The notes: generated by a model from the sequence alone, not told the origin. Positions 34,073-42,858 are shown, counted from the first letter of the stretch. The stretch: DNA of 64,000 bases from Actinoplanes oblitus (GCF_030252345.1 NZ_CP126980.1:6835501-6899500), one strand, 5' to 3'. A program made the numbers and translations.

Positions 34073-34953
34073 CGCAGCACCTCCCGCTGCCGGGGGTCGA
34101 GAACCCGGCGCAGGCCGTTGGCCACCAGCACGAACGAGAGCAGGGTGAGGAACAGCAGCAGCCCGGGCAGGAGGACGTACATCGGGTCGGCCCGGAACCA
34201 GGTGGTCGCGCTGGACAGCATCTGACCCCAGGACGGGGTGGGCGGGCGCACGCCCACGCCGAGGAAGGAGAGGCCGGCCTCCACCACCATGTTGGTAGGC
34301 AGCAGCAGGGCGGCGTAGGTCAGGATCGGGGCGGTCAGGCCGGGCAGGATCTCCCGCCGGGCGACCCGCCACCAGGGCGCGCCGGCCACCTGGGCGGCCG
34401 CCACGTAGTCCCGGGTGCGCAGGGTGAGCGTCTCCCCCCGGCCGATCCGGGCGGTGCCGCCCCAGCCGAGCACCGCGATCACCGCGGCCAGCAGCAACGG
34501 GCGCGGCCAGTCCGGCGGCACGACGGCCAGCAGCGCGATCGCCATGACCAGCGCCGGTACCGACAGGACCAGGTCGATCACCCGGCTCAGCCCGGCGTCC
34601 GTCCAGCGGCCGCCGAGCCCGGCGGTGACCCCGACGGTCACGCCGAGCAGCACCTGCAGGACGGTGGCGGCGACCGCGACGCCGAGCGACACCCGCGCGC
34701 CGTAGACCAGCCGGGCGAACAGGTCCCGGCCGGTCCCGGGCTCGACGCCGAGCCAGTGCTCGCCGCTGATCCCGCCGAACGATCCGATCGGCACCCCGCC
34801 GCGCGCCGAGTCGAGCAGGCTGTCGTGGTACGTGGTGTAGTCCTGCCCGGCGAGCGCGGCGAGCAGCGGCGCGGCGACCGCGACCAGCACCATGCCGCCC
34901 GCGATCACCGCACCCGCGACGAACCCGCGATCTCCGCGGAGCTCACGGATCAC
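34069..34953 (-). CDS. Peptide ABC permease (DppC-like)
   Basis: The 294-residue protein shows the DppC pattern: an N-terminal helix, the periplasmic GVEPGTGRDLFARLVYGARVSLGVAV segment, RVIDLVLSVPALVMAIALLAVV, and the EAA loop RDYVAAAQVAGAPWWRVARREILP. It is ATGA-coupled to the binding-protein gene. In this operon DppC precedes DppB, the reverse of the usual order. Confidence 0.92.
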   Translation of the reverse strand: MIRELRGDRGFVAGAVIAGGMVLVAVAAPLLAALAGQDYTTYHDSLLDSARGGVPIGSFGGISGEHWLGVEPGTGRDLFARLVYGARVSLGVAVAATVLQVLLGVTVGVTAGLGGRWTDAGLSRVIDLVLSVPALVMAIALLAVVPPDWPRPLLLAAVIAVLGWGGTARIGRGETLTLRTRDYVAAAQVAGAPWWRVARREILPGLTAPILTYAALLLPTNMVVEAGLSFLGVGVRPPTPSWGQMLSSATTWFRADPMYVLLPGLLLFLTLLSFVLVANGLRRVLDPRQREVLR

Positions 34954-36644
34954 TTGACGGAGACCCGCGCGATGTCGAGCTGCCCGCGCCAGCCGTCGGC
35001 GTACGCGTTCTTCACGTTCTTGCCGTACAGGTAGACGTCCTTCTCGTAGGTCAGCGGGATGACCAGCGCCAGCTTGCCGATCCGGGCGTCCAGGGCGCCC
35101 CAGCGCGCTGCCGCCTGAGCCGGGTCGGTGAGCGCGTTGATCGCGTCGATCTCCTTGTTGACCTCGGGGTCGTCGTACTGGGCCAGGTTGAAGTTGCCGC
35201 CCGCGGTGATGATCTGCCGGCCGTCGAAGATCGGGATGAGGAACGGGCCGCCGGACGGCCAGTCGGCACCCCAGGTGGTGAGCACCAGGCCGGGCTGGGT
35301 GGCCGGCTTGCCGATCACGTCCCGGTAGGTCGCCGCGTCGATGGCGTTCAGCTTGACCGTGACACCGGCCTGCTTGAACGCCTCCTGCACGGCGGCCGCC
35401 ACCTTGGGGCCGATGCCCTCGCTGTCGTCGTTCTCGTGGGTCACCTCGACGGTGAGGCCGGTCAGTCCGGCCTCGGCGAGGACCTGCCTGGCCTTCGCCG
35501 GGTCACCGCCGGGCCCGGCCGGGAAGTAGTCGTAGGGCTGCTGGCCGAGCGCCTTCTGCGGGGGCAGGAAGGTGGTCGAGGCGCCCTGCACCGCGGAACC
35601 GCCGAGGGCGTTGACCACCGAGGTGCGGTTGATCGCGTACGACAGGGCCTCGCGCACCCTGGGGTTGTCGAACGGCGCCTTCTTGGTGTTGAACGCGAGG
35701 TAGAGCGTCGACGGGAACTCGCCGCGGGTGACCCGCTTGTCCAGCGGGGAGCCGGTACCCAGCTGGGCGAGCTGCTCCGGGCCGACGACGGCGTCGGTGG
35801 TGACCGCGTTGGCGTCCTGACCGGCGCCGGTGGCCAGCCGCTGGTTGATCACCGCGGCGTCCAGCCCGGAGGTGACCTCGATCCGGTCCGGGCAGGCGTA
35901 CCGCAGCTGGTCGGCCTTGGTCGTCCAGTGCGTGTTGCGGACCAGGACGAGCGACTTCTTCGGCTCGTAGGACTCGACCCGGTAGGGGCCGGAGGAGATC
36001 GGGTGCTTCTCGTAGTCGACGCCGGTGTCCTTGGCCTTCGGCACCGGGGCGAACTGGGTGGCGGTCGCCAGGAAGGGGAAGTCGCCCTCCGGCTTGCGCA
36101 GCTTGAAGACGATCGTCTTGTCGTCCGGCGTCTCGATCGACGCGATGCCGTCCGGCTGCTTGTACGGCCCCTGGTAATCGGCGGCGCCGGCCAGCCAGTC
36201 GCGCAGGTAGGGCGCGCCGCCGGGCAGCTCCGGGGCGAACGAGCGCTCGATGCCGTACTTGACGTCCTGCGCGGTGATCGGCGTGCCGTCCTCGAAGAGG
36301 ATGCCGTCGCGCAGGTGGTAAGTCCAGGTCTTGGCGCCGTCGGACGGGGTACCCAAATCGGTCGCCAGGTCCGGGGCCGGCTTGGTGCCGGCCTCGCCGG
36401 GCTGCCGGTTGCGGGTGGTCAGCGTGCGGAACAGCAGCGACGGCAGGTTGCCGCCACCGGAGGTGTAGAGCCGGGCCGGGTCGAGGTGGTTGATGCCACC
36501 CTGGTTGAGCACCGTCAGCGTGCCGCCCTGGCAGGTCGCCGGGTCGAAGGCCGCGGTGGAGGTGGACCCTCCGTCGCCACCGCCGCCCTGGCAGCCGGCG
36601 AGCAGCACGGTCACGGACAGGAGAGCAGGAACCAACTTGCGCAT
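34950..36644 (-). CDS. Peptide ABC transporter substrate-binding lipoprotein
   Basis: The 564-residue SBP family 5 lipoprotein (lipobox LLAGC, Cys18) has a Gly/Asp/Ser linker and the family core: GGINHLDPARLYTSG, KTWTYHLRDGILFEDGTPITAQDVKYGIERSFAP and FDNPRVREALSYAINRTSVVNALGGSA. It leads the operon SBP-DppC-DppB-fused ATPase. The ligand could be a di- or oligopeptide, or another hydrophilic compound such as a metal chelate. A partly symmetric ACCT...AGGT dyad lies just upstream (36652-36673). Confidence 0.92.
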   Translation of the reverse strand: MRKLVPALLSVTVLLAGCQGGGGDGGSTSTAAFDPATCQGGTLTVLNQGGINHLDPARLYTSGGGNLPSLLFRTLTTRNRQPGEAGTKPAPDLATDLGTPSDGAKTWTYHLRDGILFEDGTPITAQDVKYGIERSFAPELPGGAPYLRDWLAGAADYQGPYKQPDGIASIETPDDKTIVFKLRKPEGDFPFLATATQFAPVPKAKDTGVDYEKHPISSGPYRVESYEPKKSLVLVRNTHWTTKADQLRYACPDRIEVTSGLDAAVINQRLATGAGQDANAVTTDAVVGPEQLAQLGTGSPLDKRVTRGEFPSTLYLAFNTKKAPFDNPRVREALSYAINRTSVVNALGGSAVQGASTTFLPPQKALGQQPYDYFPAGPGGDPAKARQVLAEAGLTGLTVEVTHENDDSEGIGPKVAAAVQEAFKQAGVTVKLNAIDAATYRDVIGKPATQPGLVLTTWGADWPSGGPFLIPIFDGRQIITAGGNFNLAQYDDPEVNKEIDAINALTDPAQAAARWGALDARIGKLALVIPLTYEKDVYLYGKNVKNAYADGWRGQLDIARVSVK

Positions 36645-36714
36645 GCTCAGAAACCTACCTTACCGATAGGCTAGGTGCACTATTCGGGCAACAATCGACA
36701 CGGGTCGTTTACCG

Positions 36715-37059
36715 TCACACCTGATCGGGGGCGGTCACCGGCTGGGCGACATCCCAGTGCTCGACGATCAGGTCGTTCGCGAAGCGCCAGACGTCGACCA
36801 CCGCCTCGCCGAGGCCACCCTCCGGCGGGATCAGCCGGTAGTGGGCCACCACGAAGACGTCGTCGGCGATCACCCGCTGGAGATCGATGGTCGAGGTCAC
36901 CAGCGGGCCGTTCTTGGTGAACTCGATCCAGGCGTCCTTGTCCCGGGGACTGGCCGGGTCGTGGTTGACGAAGTCCGCGCCGATGACCTCGGTCAGCACG
37001 TCGAGATCGCCGGCGGCGAACCTGCCGAACGCGTCCAGAAAAATATCCTTGATGCTCAT
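36715..37059 (-). CDS. SnoaL/NTF2-like small protein
   Basis: The 114-residue protein has the cone-shaped NTF2-like pattern: FGRFAAGDLDVLTEVIGADFVNHDP, then WIEFTKNGPLVTSTIDLQRVIADDVFVVAHYRL, and WRFANDLIVEHWDVAQPV at the end. This matches SnoaL-like ester-cyclase/predicted-hydrolase proteins. The Asp/His residues of the active-site type are present, but the substrate is unknown. It lies between divergent DUF4360 and the peptide transporter, with no operon partner evident. Confidence 0.8.
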   Translation of the reverse strand: MSIKDIFLDAFGRFAAGDLDVLTEVIGADFVNHDPASPRDKDAWIEFTKNGPLVTSTIDLQRVIADDVFVVAHYRLIPPEGGLGEAVVDVWRFANDLIVEHWDVAQPVTAPDQV

Positions 37060-37333
37060 GCCCGAACCATGGCATCGATGCGGCTCGCCCGTCGATTACC
37101 GCAGCGGTTACCACTGCCCATAGCACCGAACCCGGGACGCGCGGGGCAGAATTGGACATTTCTGCCCGGAAAGCCGGGCGGGTGATGCGCCAATCGGACA
37201 AATGGCGTGCCCCCCTGAGCGGGTCGAGCGGCGATATCACGGAATCCGGACCTGCCGAAACGTACGTTTCCTCTCGGCGGCCCGGACATTCCGGGCGCAA
37301 TTCCCCTTCACCTTTCTCCGATGGAGGACATCG

Positions 37334-37966
37334 ATGCTGAGCACGATCACCGCGGGCGCCCTGCTCATCTCCACGCTGGGCGGGACACCCGCCGCGGCAT
37401 GGCACGGGGCACCGCCACCGCTGGACAAGATGGTCATCGACGTGGTGACGGCGAACGGCTCCGGCTGTCCGGACAAGACCGCGAAGGTGACGGTGTCGCC
37501 GGACAACACCGCGTTCACCGTCACCTACAGCGACTTCGTGGCCCAGGTCGGCCCGGACGCCACGCCCACCGACTTCCGCAAGAACTGCCAGCTGGCCCTC
37601 GACGTGCACGTGCCGCAGGGCTACACGTACGCGGTGGCCGGCGCCGACTACCGCGGCTTCGGTCACCTCGAGACCGGCGCCACCGGCTCCGAGACGGCGT
37701 TCTACTACTTCCAGGGCGAGACGCACACCACCCGGATCAAGCACGACTTCCGGGGCTGGATGGACACCGACTGGCAGCACACCGACCGGGTCGAGGTCAG
37801 CTCCCTCTCCTACCTGCCGTGCGGCGAGCAGCGGTACCTCAACGTCAACACCGAGCTGCGGGTCAGCGCCGGCACCTCGTCACGGAAGACCACCAGCTTC
37901 CTCACCATGGATTCCTCCGACGCCAGCCTGGACACCGTGTACCACGTCGCGTGGCTCAAGTGCTGA
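37334..37966 (+). CDS. Secreted DUF4360 protein
   Basis: The ATG at 37334 has GGAGG six bases upstream, giving 210 residues. A short signal peptide (ITAGALLISTLGGTPAAAW) precedes a DUF4360 domain: IDVVTANGSGCPDKTAKVTVSPDNTAFTVTYSDF, then DFRKNCQLALDVHVPQGYTYAVAGADYRGF, and Cys-containing LPCGEQRYLNVNTEL. The family is secreted, mostly fungal and actinobacterial, and of unknown function. It has four or five Cys, probably disulfide bonded. It is monocistronic. Confidence 0.87.
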   Translation: MLSTITAGALLISTLGGTPAAAWHGAPPPLDKMVIDVVTANGSGCPDKTAKVTVSPDNTAFTVTYSDFVAQVGPDATPTDFRKNCQLALDVHVPQGYTYAVAGADYRGFGHLETGATGSETAFYYFQGETHTTRIKHDFRGWMDTDWQHTDRVEVSSLSYLPCGEQRYLNVNTELRVSAGTSSRKTTSFLTMDSSDASLDTVYHVAWLKC

Positions 37967-37977
37967 GCCTTCGCCGG

Positions 37978-38009
37978 TACTTGACATCAACTAGTACCAG
38001 GCCAAGTAT
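37978..38009 (+). promoter_or_regulatory. Promoter with overlapping dyad for the PadR/membrane-protein pair
   Basis: A TTGACA -35 (37981-37986) and AAGTAT -10-like element (38004-38009) are separated by 17 bp. They are overlapped by the inverted repeat TACTTG (37978-37983) / CAAGTA (38003-38008), a plausible PadR operator. The GTG start follows at 38016, so the leader is very short. Confidence 0.55.
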
Positions 38010-38015
38010 AGGAGC

Positions 38016-38366
38016 GTGACGGAGAGCCATGACCCGCAACTCCTCAAGGGCGTGCTGTCGCTCCTGCTGCTGCACCTGATCGCCGAGCGGGAGTCGTACG
38101 GCTACGAGGTGGTGCAGCGCCTGCAGGCCGCCGGGTTCGCCGACGTGCTGGAGGGCAGCGTCTACCCGGCGCTGAACCGGTTGCAGCGCGACGGCCTGCT
38201 CGGCACCCGGCTGGTGCCGTCGCCGGCCGGGCCGGCCCGCAAGTACTACCGGCTCTCCGAGCAGGGCCGGCGGGCGCTCGCCGAGTCCACCGCCGCCTGG
38301 TCCCGGCACGTCGCCGGGGTCGAGGCGGTGCTCGCCAGGCCACTGACCGCTGAGGGAGGACACTGA
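38016..38366 (+). CDS. PadR-family transcriptional regulator
   Basis: The 116-residue winged-helix protein has LLKGVLSLLLLHLIAERESYGYEVVQRLQAAGF, then GSVYPALNRLQRDGLLGT and the wing GPARKYYRLSEQGR. It is followed one base later by a membrane protein gene on the same strand. This arrangement (PadR plus HAAS-type membrane protein) is a common actinobacterial pair, with the regulator controlling its own operon. Confidence 0.88.
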   Translation: MTESHDPQLLKGVLSLLLLHLIAERESYGYEVVQRLQAAGFADVLEGSVYPALNRLQRDGLLGTRLVPSPAGPARKYYRLSEQGRRALAESTAAWSRHVAGVEAVLARPLTAEGGH

Positions 38367-38367
38367 C

Positions 38368-38916
38368 GTGACGATCGGATGGTGGGACCGGCTGCGCATC
38401 GAGCGCCTGGTCTGGATGCTCGACCAGCAGCTTTACGACCTGCCCCGCGCCGAGCGGATCGCCACCCGGCGGGACGTGCGGACCAATCTCCTGGCGGCCG
38501 CCGCCGACGTCGGCACGACCGAGGCGCTGCGCCGGATCGGCGGCAGCCGCGGCCTGGCCGAGCAGTATCTGCGTGCCGAGTTCGGCGATCGCCCCCGGCA
38601 CTCGTGGATCGCCGCGGGCTACGCGGCGGGCCTGCTCCCCCTGCTGCTCAACTTCTTCCTGACCGAGGCGGCGGACGCCTTCCAGGCCGGGGTGACCGCC
38701 GCGCACGGCGTCGGGACGTTCACCTGGCCCGGCCTGGCCTGGCTGCAGAGCACGGTGACCGTCACGGCCACCGGCGCCGGTCCGGTGAGCCGGACCGGCG
38801 GCGGATGGACCCCGCTCGCCTACGTGCTGTGGGTGCTCGCGGTGGTCGCGGCCGGGCGCCTCTGGCGACTTCGCCGCCGTTCCTCTCAAGTGGCGAGGGC
38901 GGTCGCCGACAACTAA
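38368..38916 (+). CDS. HAAS-like membrane protein paired with PadR
   Basis: The 182-residue protein starts with a GTG one base after the PadR stop. The N-terminal ~65 residues are a soluble helical segment (VWMLDQQLYDLPRAERIATRRDVRTNL, typical of HAAS-type proteins linked to PadR). Two or three membrane helices follow (WIAAGYAAGLLPLLLNFFL and LAYVLWVLAVVAAGRLW). The function is unknown. Confidence 0.72.
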   Translation: MTIGWWDRLRIERLVWMLDQQLYDLPRAERIATRRDVRTNLLAAAADVGTTEALRRIGGSRGLAEQYLRAEFGDRPRHSWIAAGYAAGLLPLLLNFFLTEAADAFQAGVTAAHGVGTFTWPGLAWLQSTVTVTATGAGPVSRTGGGWTPLAYVLWVLAVVAAGRLWRLRRRSSQVARAVADN

Positions 38917-39065
38917 CCCCGAGCAGTTCTCCGGGCCGTGGCGGCGGTCCGGAGCACCGCAACCGGCGGGCACCTTTGCGGGCACCGCTCTGACAACCGC
39001 GTCCCTGGAATCTCTTACCCATGCCCGGCGGGCAACACCGCTGGACAACTCGGGGGAGATTCTCA

Positions 39066-40115
39066 GTGAAGCGCTCGACGCTGCGCACGACCGTACTGAC
39101 GCTGGCCAGTCTCGTTGCCGGTCTCGGCATCGCGACCGCCGCGCCGGCTTCGGCCCAGGCCGCGCCGACCACCACCAAGACCTGCGTCACCGGCGCCAAG
39201 CTGGTCCCGAGCTGCGGCGTGCTGTGGGGCGCCGCGGCCGGCGGGTTCACCGGCAAGCCGCGCGACGAGGAGCACAAGGCCTGGGAGAAGCTCTCCGGCC
39301 GCACCGCGACGATCTTCCACACGTATCACAAGGGTGACGAGAAGTTCCCCACCGACGCCGAGATCGCGATGGCCCGGGACAAGGCGCGCCCGCGGGTGCT
39401 GCTCCTGAACTGGCGCGTCGAGTACGGCTCGACCTGGGCGAACGTCGCGGCCGGCAAGATGGACAAGCGGATCGACGCGTTCGCCGCCCGGCTCAAGAGC
39501 AAGTTCACCGACAAGTTCTTCCTGGTGCTCAACCACGAGCCGGAGGACGACGTCCGCACCGACCCGAAGCTGGGCATGACCGCCAAGGACTTCGCCGCGT
39601 CGTACCGGCACGTGATCCAGCGGCTGCGCGCGCAGGGCGCCACCAACGCGGTGAGCGTCATCGCCTACATGGGCAACGAGAAGTGGATGGGTCAGTCCTG
39701 GTGGAAGGACCTGTACCCGGGCAACGACGTGGTCGACTGGATCGGCCTGGACTCCTACGTCAGCGCCGAGAAAAACTACTACCACGCCGGCAAATTCGCC
39801 GACCTGCTGGACCGTAAGGCCAAGGGCGGCACCGGCTTCTACGACTGGGCCGTCACCAACCACCCGGCCAAGCCGATCATGGTCGCCGAGTGGGGCGCCT
39901 ACCACCGCGTCGGCAAGGTCGTCGACAAGGCCGCGCAGTTCACCAGCGTGCTGCCGGAGCTGGCCAAGCGCCCGGCGATCAAGGCGATCGTCTACTTCGA
40001 CACCAAGAAGGACCTGTTCGGCGACCGCGACATCAGCATCGACAGCACCGCGACCAGCCTCGCCGCGTTCCGCAAGCTGGCCGCGAACCCGCTGTTCGAC
40101 GTCACGGTCCGCTGA
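39066..40115 (+). CDS. Secreted GH26-like glycosidase
   Basis: The GTG at 39066 has GGGGGAG seven bases upstream, giving 349 residues with a signal peptide (VLTLASLVAGLGIATAAPASAQA). The TIM-barrel domain contains FFLVLNHEPEDDV (candidate acid/base Glu, ~residue 160) and KPIMVAEWGAYHR (candidate nucleophile Glu, ~residue 277), the spacing and motifs of GH26 mannanases/lichenases. No binding module is present. The substrate is not certain; beta-mannan is the most common for this family. Confidence 0.68.
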   Translation: MKRSTLRTTVLTLASLVAGLGIATAAPASAQAAPTTTKTCVTGAKLVPSCGVLWGAAAGGFTGKPRDEEHKAWEKLSGRTATIFHTYHKGDEKFPTDAEIAMARDKARPRVLLLNWRVEYGSTWANVAAGKMDKRIDAFAARLKSKFTDKFFLVLNHEPEDDVRTDPKLGMTAKDFAASYRHVIQRLRAQGATNAVSVIAYMGNEKWMGQSWWKDLYPGNDVVDWIGLDSYVSAEKNYYHAGKFADLLDRKAKGGTGFYDWAVTNHPAKPIMVAEWGAYHRVGKVVDKAAQFTSVLPELAKRPAIKAIVYFDTKKDLFGDRDISIDSTATSLAAFRKLAANPLFDVTVR

Positions 40116-40121
40116 CTCCCC

Positions 40122-40150
40122 GAGCCGCCCGGCATCCCGCCAGGCGGCTC
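40122..40150 (+). terminator. Rho-independent terminator
   Basis: GAGCCGCC / GGCGGCTC stem (8 bp, 13-nt loop) followed by GTTCGTTTTCC, directly behind the glycosidase stop. It also ends transcription of the convergent gene. Confidence 0.75.
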
Positions 40151-40160
40151 GTTCGTTTTC

Positions 40161-40673
40161 CTAGCGCGACGCGGAGGGCGCCGGGGCCGCTGCCGACGGC
40201 GCGGTTCCGGGCACGCTTCCGGGCGCGGTTGCCCCCTTGCGGGTACGCCCATCGCCCGGCCGGCCGCCGTGCCCGTACCCGCCGCGCTCGCCGCCGAACC
40301 GGTTCCCGCCCGGCCCCACCCGATCGTGGTTCCCGCCGTCGCGGTGGTGACCGACCACGGCGGCGCCGGCCGCCGTCACGCCCGCGCCCAGCACGCAGCC
40401 GAGCAGCAGCGCGGCGATCGTGGCCAGCAGCGGGACGCGCCGCCCGGACCAGGCACCGGCCGGCCGGCCGGCGTCGCCCGGCGGGCCGAGCGGGGTGTAG
40501 GCCAGCCCCGGCGGGGGCGGCGGCAGGTGGCCGCCCGTGGTCCCGGCGGCCACGTAGGCCCAGCCGGGCGGGGGCGGCGGCACGGCCGCGGGCGTACCGG
40601 CGACGGCCGAGACATGCTCGGTCCCGGTCACCGCGGGGGTGGGCTCTTCCGAGGGGGGTGGGGTGTCACTCAT
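40161..40673 (-). CDS. Pro/Gly-rich single-pass membrane protein
   Basis: The 170-residue protein has an N-terminal Pro-rich region with repeated PPPPPGWAY/PPPPPGLAY modules, one membrane helix (VPLLATIAALLLGCVLGAGVTAAGAAVVG) and an extracellular Gly/Arg/His-rich tail (HHRDGGNHDR...GYGHGG) ending in Ala/Pro/Ser. Such proteins are common in actinomycetes and not functionally assigned. Confidence 0.6.
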   Translation of the reverse strand: MSDTPPPSEEPTPAVTGTEHVSAVAGTPAAVPPPPPGWAYVAAGTTGGHLPPPPPGLAYTPLGPPGDAGRPAGAWSGRRVPLLATIAALLLGCVLGAGVTAAGAAVVGHHRDGGNHDRVGPGGNRFGGERGGYGHGGRPGDGRTRKGATAPGSVPGTAPSAAAPAPSASR

Positions 40674-40886
40674 GGGGGACTCCGGGGCTCAGCACACTTT
40701 CAGGGGGCCTGACCAGGATGCGGGCGGTGGCTAAGACTTGCGGCTACGAGCACGTAAGAAACGGTTAAGAGTGCTCCGGACGTACCGTCAACCGGTTTTG
40801 ATCTTGAGGGCCGCGAAGCCGCCGGGAACCAGACGGCGGGGTGGGCCGACTAACCGGCACCTGCGAGAGAGAGATCTACTGACGCC
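40674..40886. other. Divergent intergenic region
   Basis: This 213-bp region separates the Pro-rich membrane protein (-) from copC (+). It holds an A/T-richer patch at 40750-40810 (GTAAGAAACGGTTAAGAGTG), the likely promoter zone. No CsoR-type box like the one at 23434 is seen. Confidence 0.4.
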
Positions 40887-41456
40887 ATGACGAAACGCCT
40901 CCTGCTCGCCCTCGCCGCGACGCTCACCCTGCTGATCCCGGCCGCGCCGGCGTGGGCGCACAATGCGCTGGTCGAGGCGACGCCGGCCAAGAACGCGACA
41001 CTGACGAAGGCGCCGGCGGCGGTGAAGCTGCGGTTCCTGGAGAAGCTGCCGGACACCACCAAGATGGCGGTGACCGGCGCGGACGGGTCGTCGCCGGAGC
41101 AGTCGCCGGCCGCCGTGAGCGGCAAGACGATCTCGGTGACCTTCCCCGAGCCGCTGCCCAACGGCGTCTACACGGTCGAGTACCAGGTGGCCGCCGAGGA
41201 CGGCCACGTGACCGAGAGCTCCTACAAGTTCACCGTGGCCGTGCCGGGCGCGGCCACCTCGGCGCCCGCGTCCGCCACCCCGGCGGCACCGAGCCCGGCG
41301 GCGACCACGGTCAGCGCGGCCGCCACCATCGCGGCCGAACCGGCCGGCGAGGACAGCGGCGGGTTCGGCCTGGGACTGGCCGCCGGGATCGGCGTCCTGC
41401 TGCTCGCCGGCGCCGCCGGGTTCGTCCTCATCCGGCGCCGGGCCACCCGGTCGTAG
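40887..41456 (+). CDS. CopC-domain copper-binding protein, C-terminally anchored
   Basis: The 189-residue protein has a signal peptide ending AWA, so the mature chain starts with His25, the first Cu(II) ligand in CopC. AEDGHVTESSYKF supplies the Asp and His ligands (~residues 108-110). An Ala/Pro/Ser linker and a C-terminal membrane helix (GLGLAAGIGVLLLAGAAGFVLI) follow, a common actinobacterial variant. It binds copper outside the membrane. No copD/ycnJ or copper ATPase gene is adjacent. Confidence 0.9.
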   Translation: MTKRLLLALAATLTLLIPAAPAWAHNALVEATPAKNATLTKAPAAVKLRFLEKLPDTTKMAVTGADGSSPEQSPAAVSGKTISVTFPEPLPNGVYTVEYQVAAEDGHVTESSYKFTVAVPGAATSAPASATPAAPSPAATTVSAAATIAAEPAGEDSGGFGLGLAAGIGVLLLAGAAGFVLIRRRATRS

Positions 41457-41479
41457 ATTGGTCCGAACCTGTTACCGAG

Positions 41480-41498
41480 GTGCCCGCCGGCTGGGCAC
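41480..41498. terminator. Short hairpin after copC
   Basis: A GTGCCC / GGGCAC stem with a 7-nt loop, 24 bp after the copC stop. The stem is short, so this is a weak call. Confidence 0.35.
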
Positions 41499-41510
41499 TT
41501 CCCGTTCACG

Positions 41511-41675
41511 CTGATTGATTTCCCCGTCGGGGTGGTCTCGCACCGCAACGGGCGTCGCGACCTGGTGCTCTACGTGACAGTGCCGGCCGGGGCGACCAGC
41601 ATGGTGGTCAAGTTCCGCTACCACGACGCCGCCAACAACTGGTACTGGGTCATCGACGACCTGCGGGTCGGCTGA
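41511..41675 (+). pseudogene. C-terminal fragment of a secreted hydrolase-like protein
   Basis: An open segment without a start encodes LIDFPVGVVSHRNGRRDLVL followed by VKFRYHDAANNWYWVIDDLRVG and a stop. The FRYHxxxNxWYWxIDDLxVG pattern is the end of a jelly-roll domain seen in secreted phosphoesterases, proteases and similar enzymes. Only ~55 residues remain, so it appears to be a deletion remnant between copC and gntR. Confidence 0.5.
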
Positions 41676-41699
41676 CCCGCTCCGCCTATCATCGGGCCG

Positions 41700-42437
41700 G
41701 TGACGGTCGAAGCGGTTCGTGGGGGCGTCCCCGAGCACGGTCGGGTCCCCAAGTACTACGTGGTCAAGAGTCAGCTGCTCAACCTGCTGGCCGAGCTTGG
41801 CGAGGGAGCGCTGCTCCCCGCCGAGCGGGACCTGGCGGCGGCGTACGGGGTGGCCCGCTCCACCCTGCGCCAGGCGATCAGCGAGCTGACCATGGAGGGC
41901 CGGCTGCGCGCCTACCGCGGCCGTGGCACCTTCGTCGCCCCGCCGAAACTGGTGCAGCCGCTGGCCCTGCGCAGCTACACCGAGGCCCTCCGCGAGATGG
42001 GCCGCAACCCGAGCCGCCGGGTGGTCACGGTGGAGACCGTGCCCGCCGCCGCCCTCGGCCCGGAACTGGGCCTCTCCCCCACCGACGAGGTCCTGCACCT
42101 GGAGCGGGTGCTGCTGGCCGACGACGAGCCGCTCGGCCTGGAGAGCACCTACCTGCCGGTGGCCCGTTTCCCCGGCCTGATGGACGGCTACGACGGCACC
42201 GGTTCGCTCTATCAGCACATGATGGACCGGTACGCCCTGACCTACGCCTCCGCCGTCGAACGCATCGAGACGGTGCTGGCCAGCCCGCGCGAGGCCATGC
42301 TGCTGGACACCAACCCCGCCCAGCCCATGCTCCTCATGCAGCGCGTCTCCTCGGACGCGTCGGGCCGCCCGATCGAACGGGTCCGCTCGCTCTACCGGGG
42401 CGACCGCATCGGTTTCGAGACCCACCTCCGCGCCTGA
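41700..42437 (+). CDS. GntR/HutC-family transcriptional regulator
   Basis: The 245-residue protein starts at a GTG. The N-terminal GntR winged helix has KYYVVKSQLLNLLAELGEGALLPAERDLAAAYGVARSTLRQAISEL (~residues 18-63) and RGRGTFVAPP. A UTRA ligand-binding domain follows (LRSYTEALREMGRNPSRRVV, then PLGLESTYLP and IERVRSLYRGDRIGFETHL). HutC/UTRA regulators respond to small sugars, amino acids or phosphonates. The genes downstream are decayed, so its original target may be lost. Confidence 0.9.
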   Translation: MTVEAVRGGVPEHGRVPKYYVVKSQLLNLLAELGEGALLPAERDLAAAYGVARSTLRQAISELTMEGRLRAYRGRGTFVAPPKLVQPLALRSYTEALREMGRNPSRRVVTVETVPAAALGPELGLSPTDEVLHLERVLLADDEPLGLESTYLPVARFPGLMDGYDGTGSLYQHMMDRYALTYASAVERIETVLASPREAMLLDTNPAQPMLLMQRVSSDASGRPIERVRSLYRGDRIGFETHLRA

Positions 42438-42491
42438 CGCCCGTCCGGCGGGTCACCGGACGGCGGCTTCCGGCGTACCCGGAACGGGTCT

Positions 42492-42752
42492 TTGGTTGAA
42501 CGCGCTGACCACCGGGTTCTCCCGGTCCACAGCGGACCGCGTGCTGCACACGCTCGGCTGGCACGACCTGGCCGACCTCACCCTCACCCCCGGCCGAGGC
42601 GGGACTGGCGCACCCTGCCGGTCACCGTGTTCACCCTGACCGACCGCGGGCAGACCTTCGACGCGGCCGCCGCCACGCTGGTCCTGCTCACCGCCACGCT
42701 GGTCGGCCTGCTCGCCCTGGGCCGGGTGGCCGGGCCTCCGAGCCGCCGGTGA
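42492..42752 (+). pseudogene. Decayed transport-gene remnant downstream of gntR
   Basis: Residues encoded by 42603-42752 (LPVTVFTLTDRGQTFDAAAA, then a hydrophobic helix and PPSRR) resemble the end of an ABC permease of the phosphonate/thiamine/iron type. In another frame, 42496-42602 encodes LNALTTGFSRSTADRVLHTLGWHDLADL, which I cannot place. No start codon or complete domain exists. The whole 420-bp interval between gntR and the CDP-alcohol transferase looks like a gene graveyard. Confidence 0.4.
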
Positions 42753-42858
42753 CCGCCCTTGCGCCGGTGGTGTTGGATGTCCCTGCACAGCGGGGGACGA
42801 CGAGTGTAAACCCGTCGTTCCACCTCGGTTCATCTCTCAGGCGGGTGGAGAACGGCAG

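Noticed and set aside
36652..36673. IdeR/DmdR iron box before the peptide-binding protein gene
   Set aside because: CCTTACCGATAGGCTAGGT has only partial symmetry and the arms are in the wrong order relative to the TTAGGTTAGGCTAACCTAA consensus.
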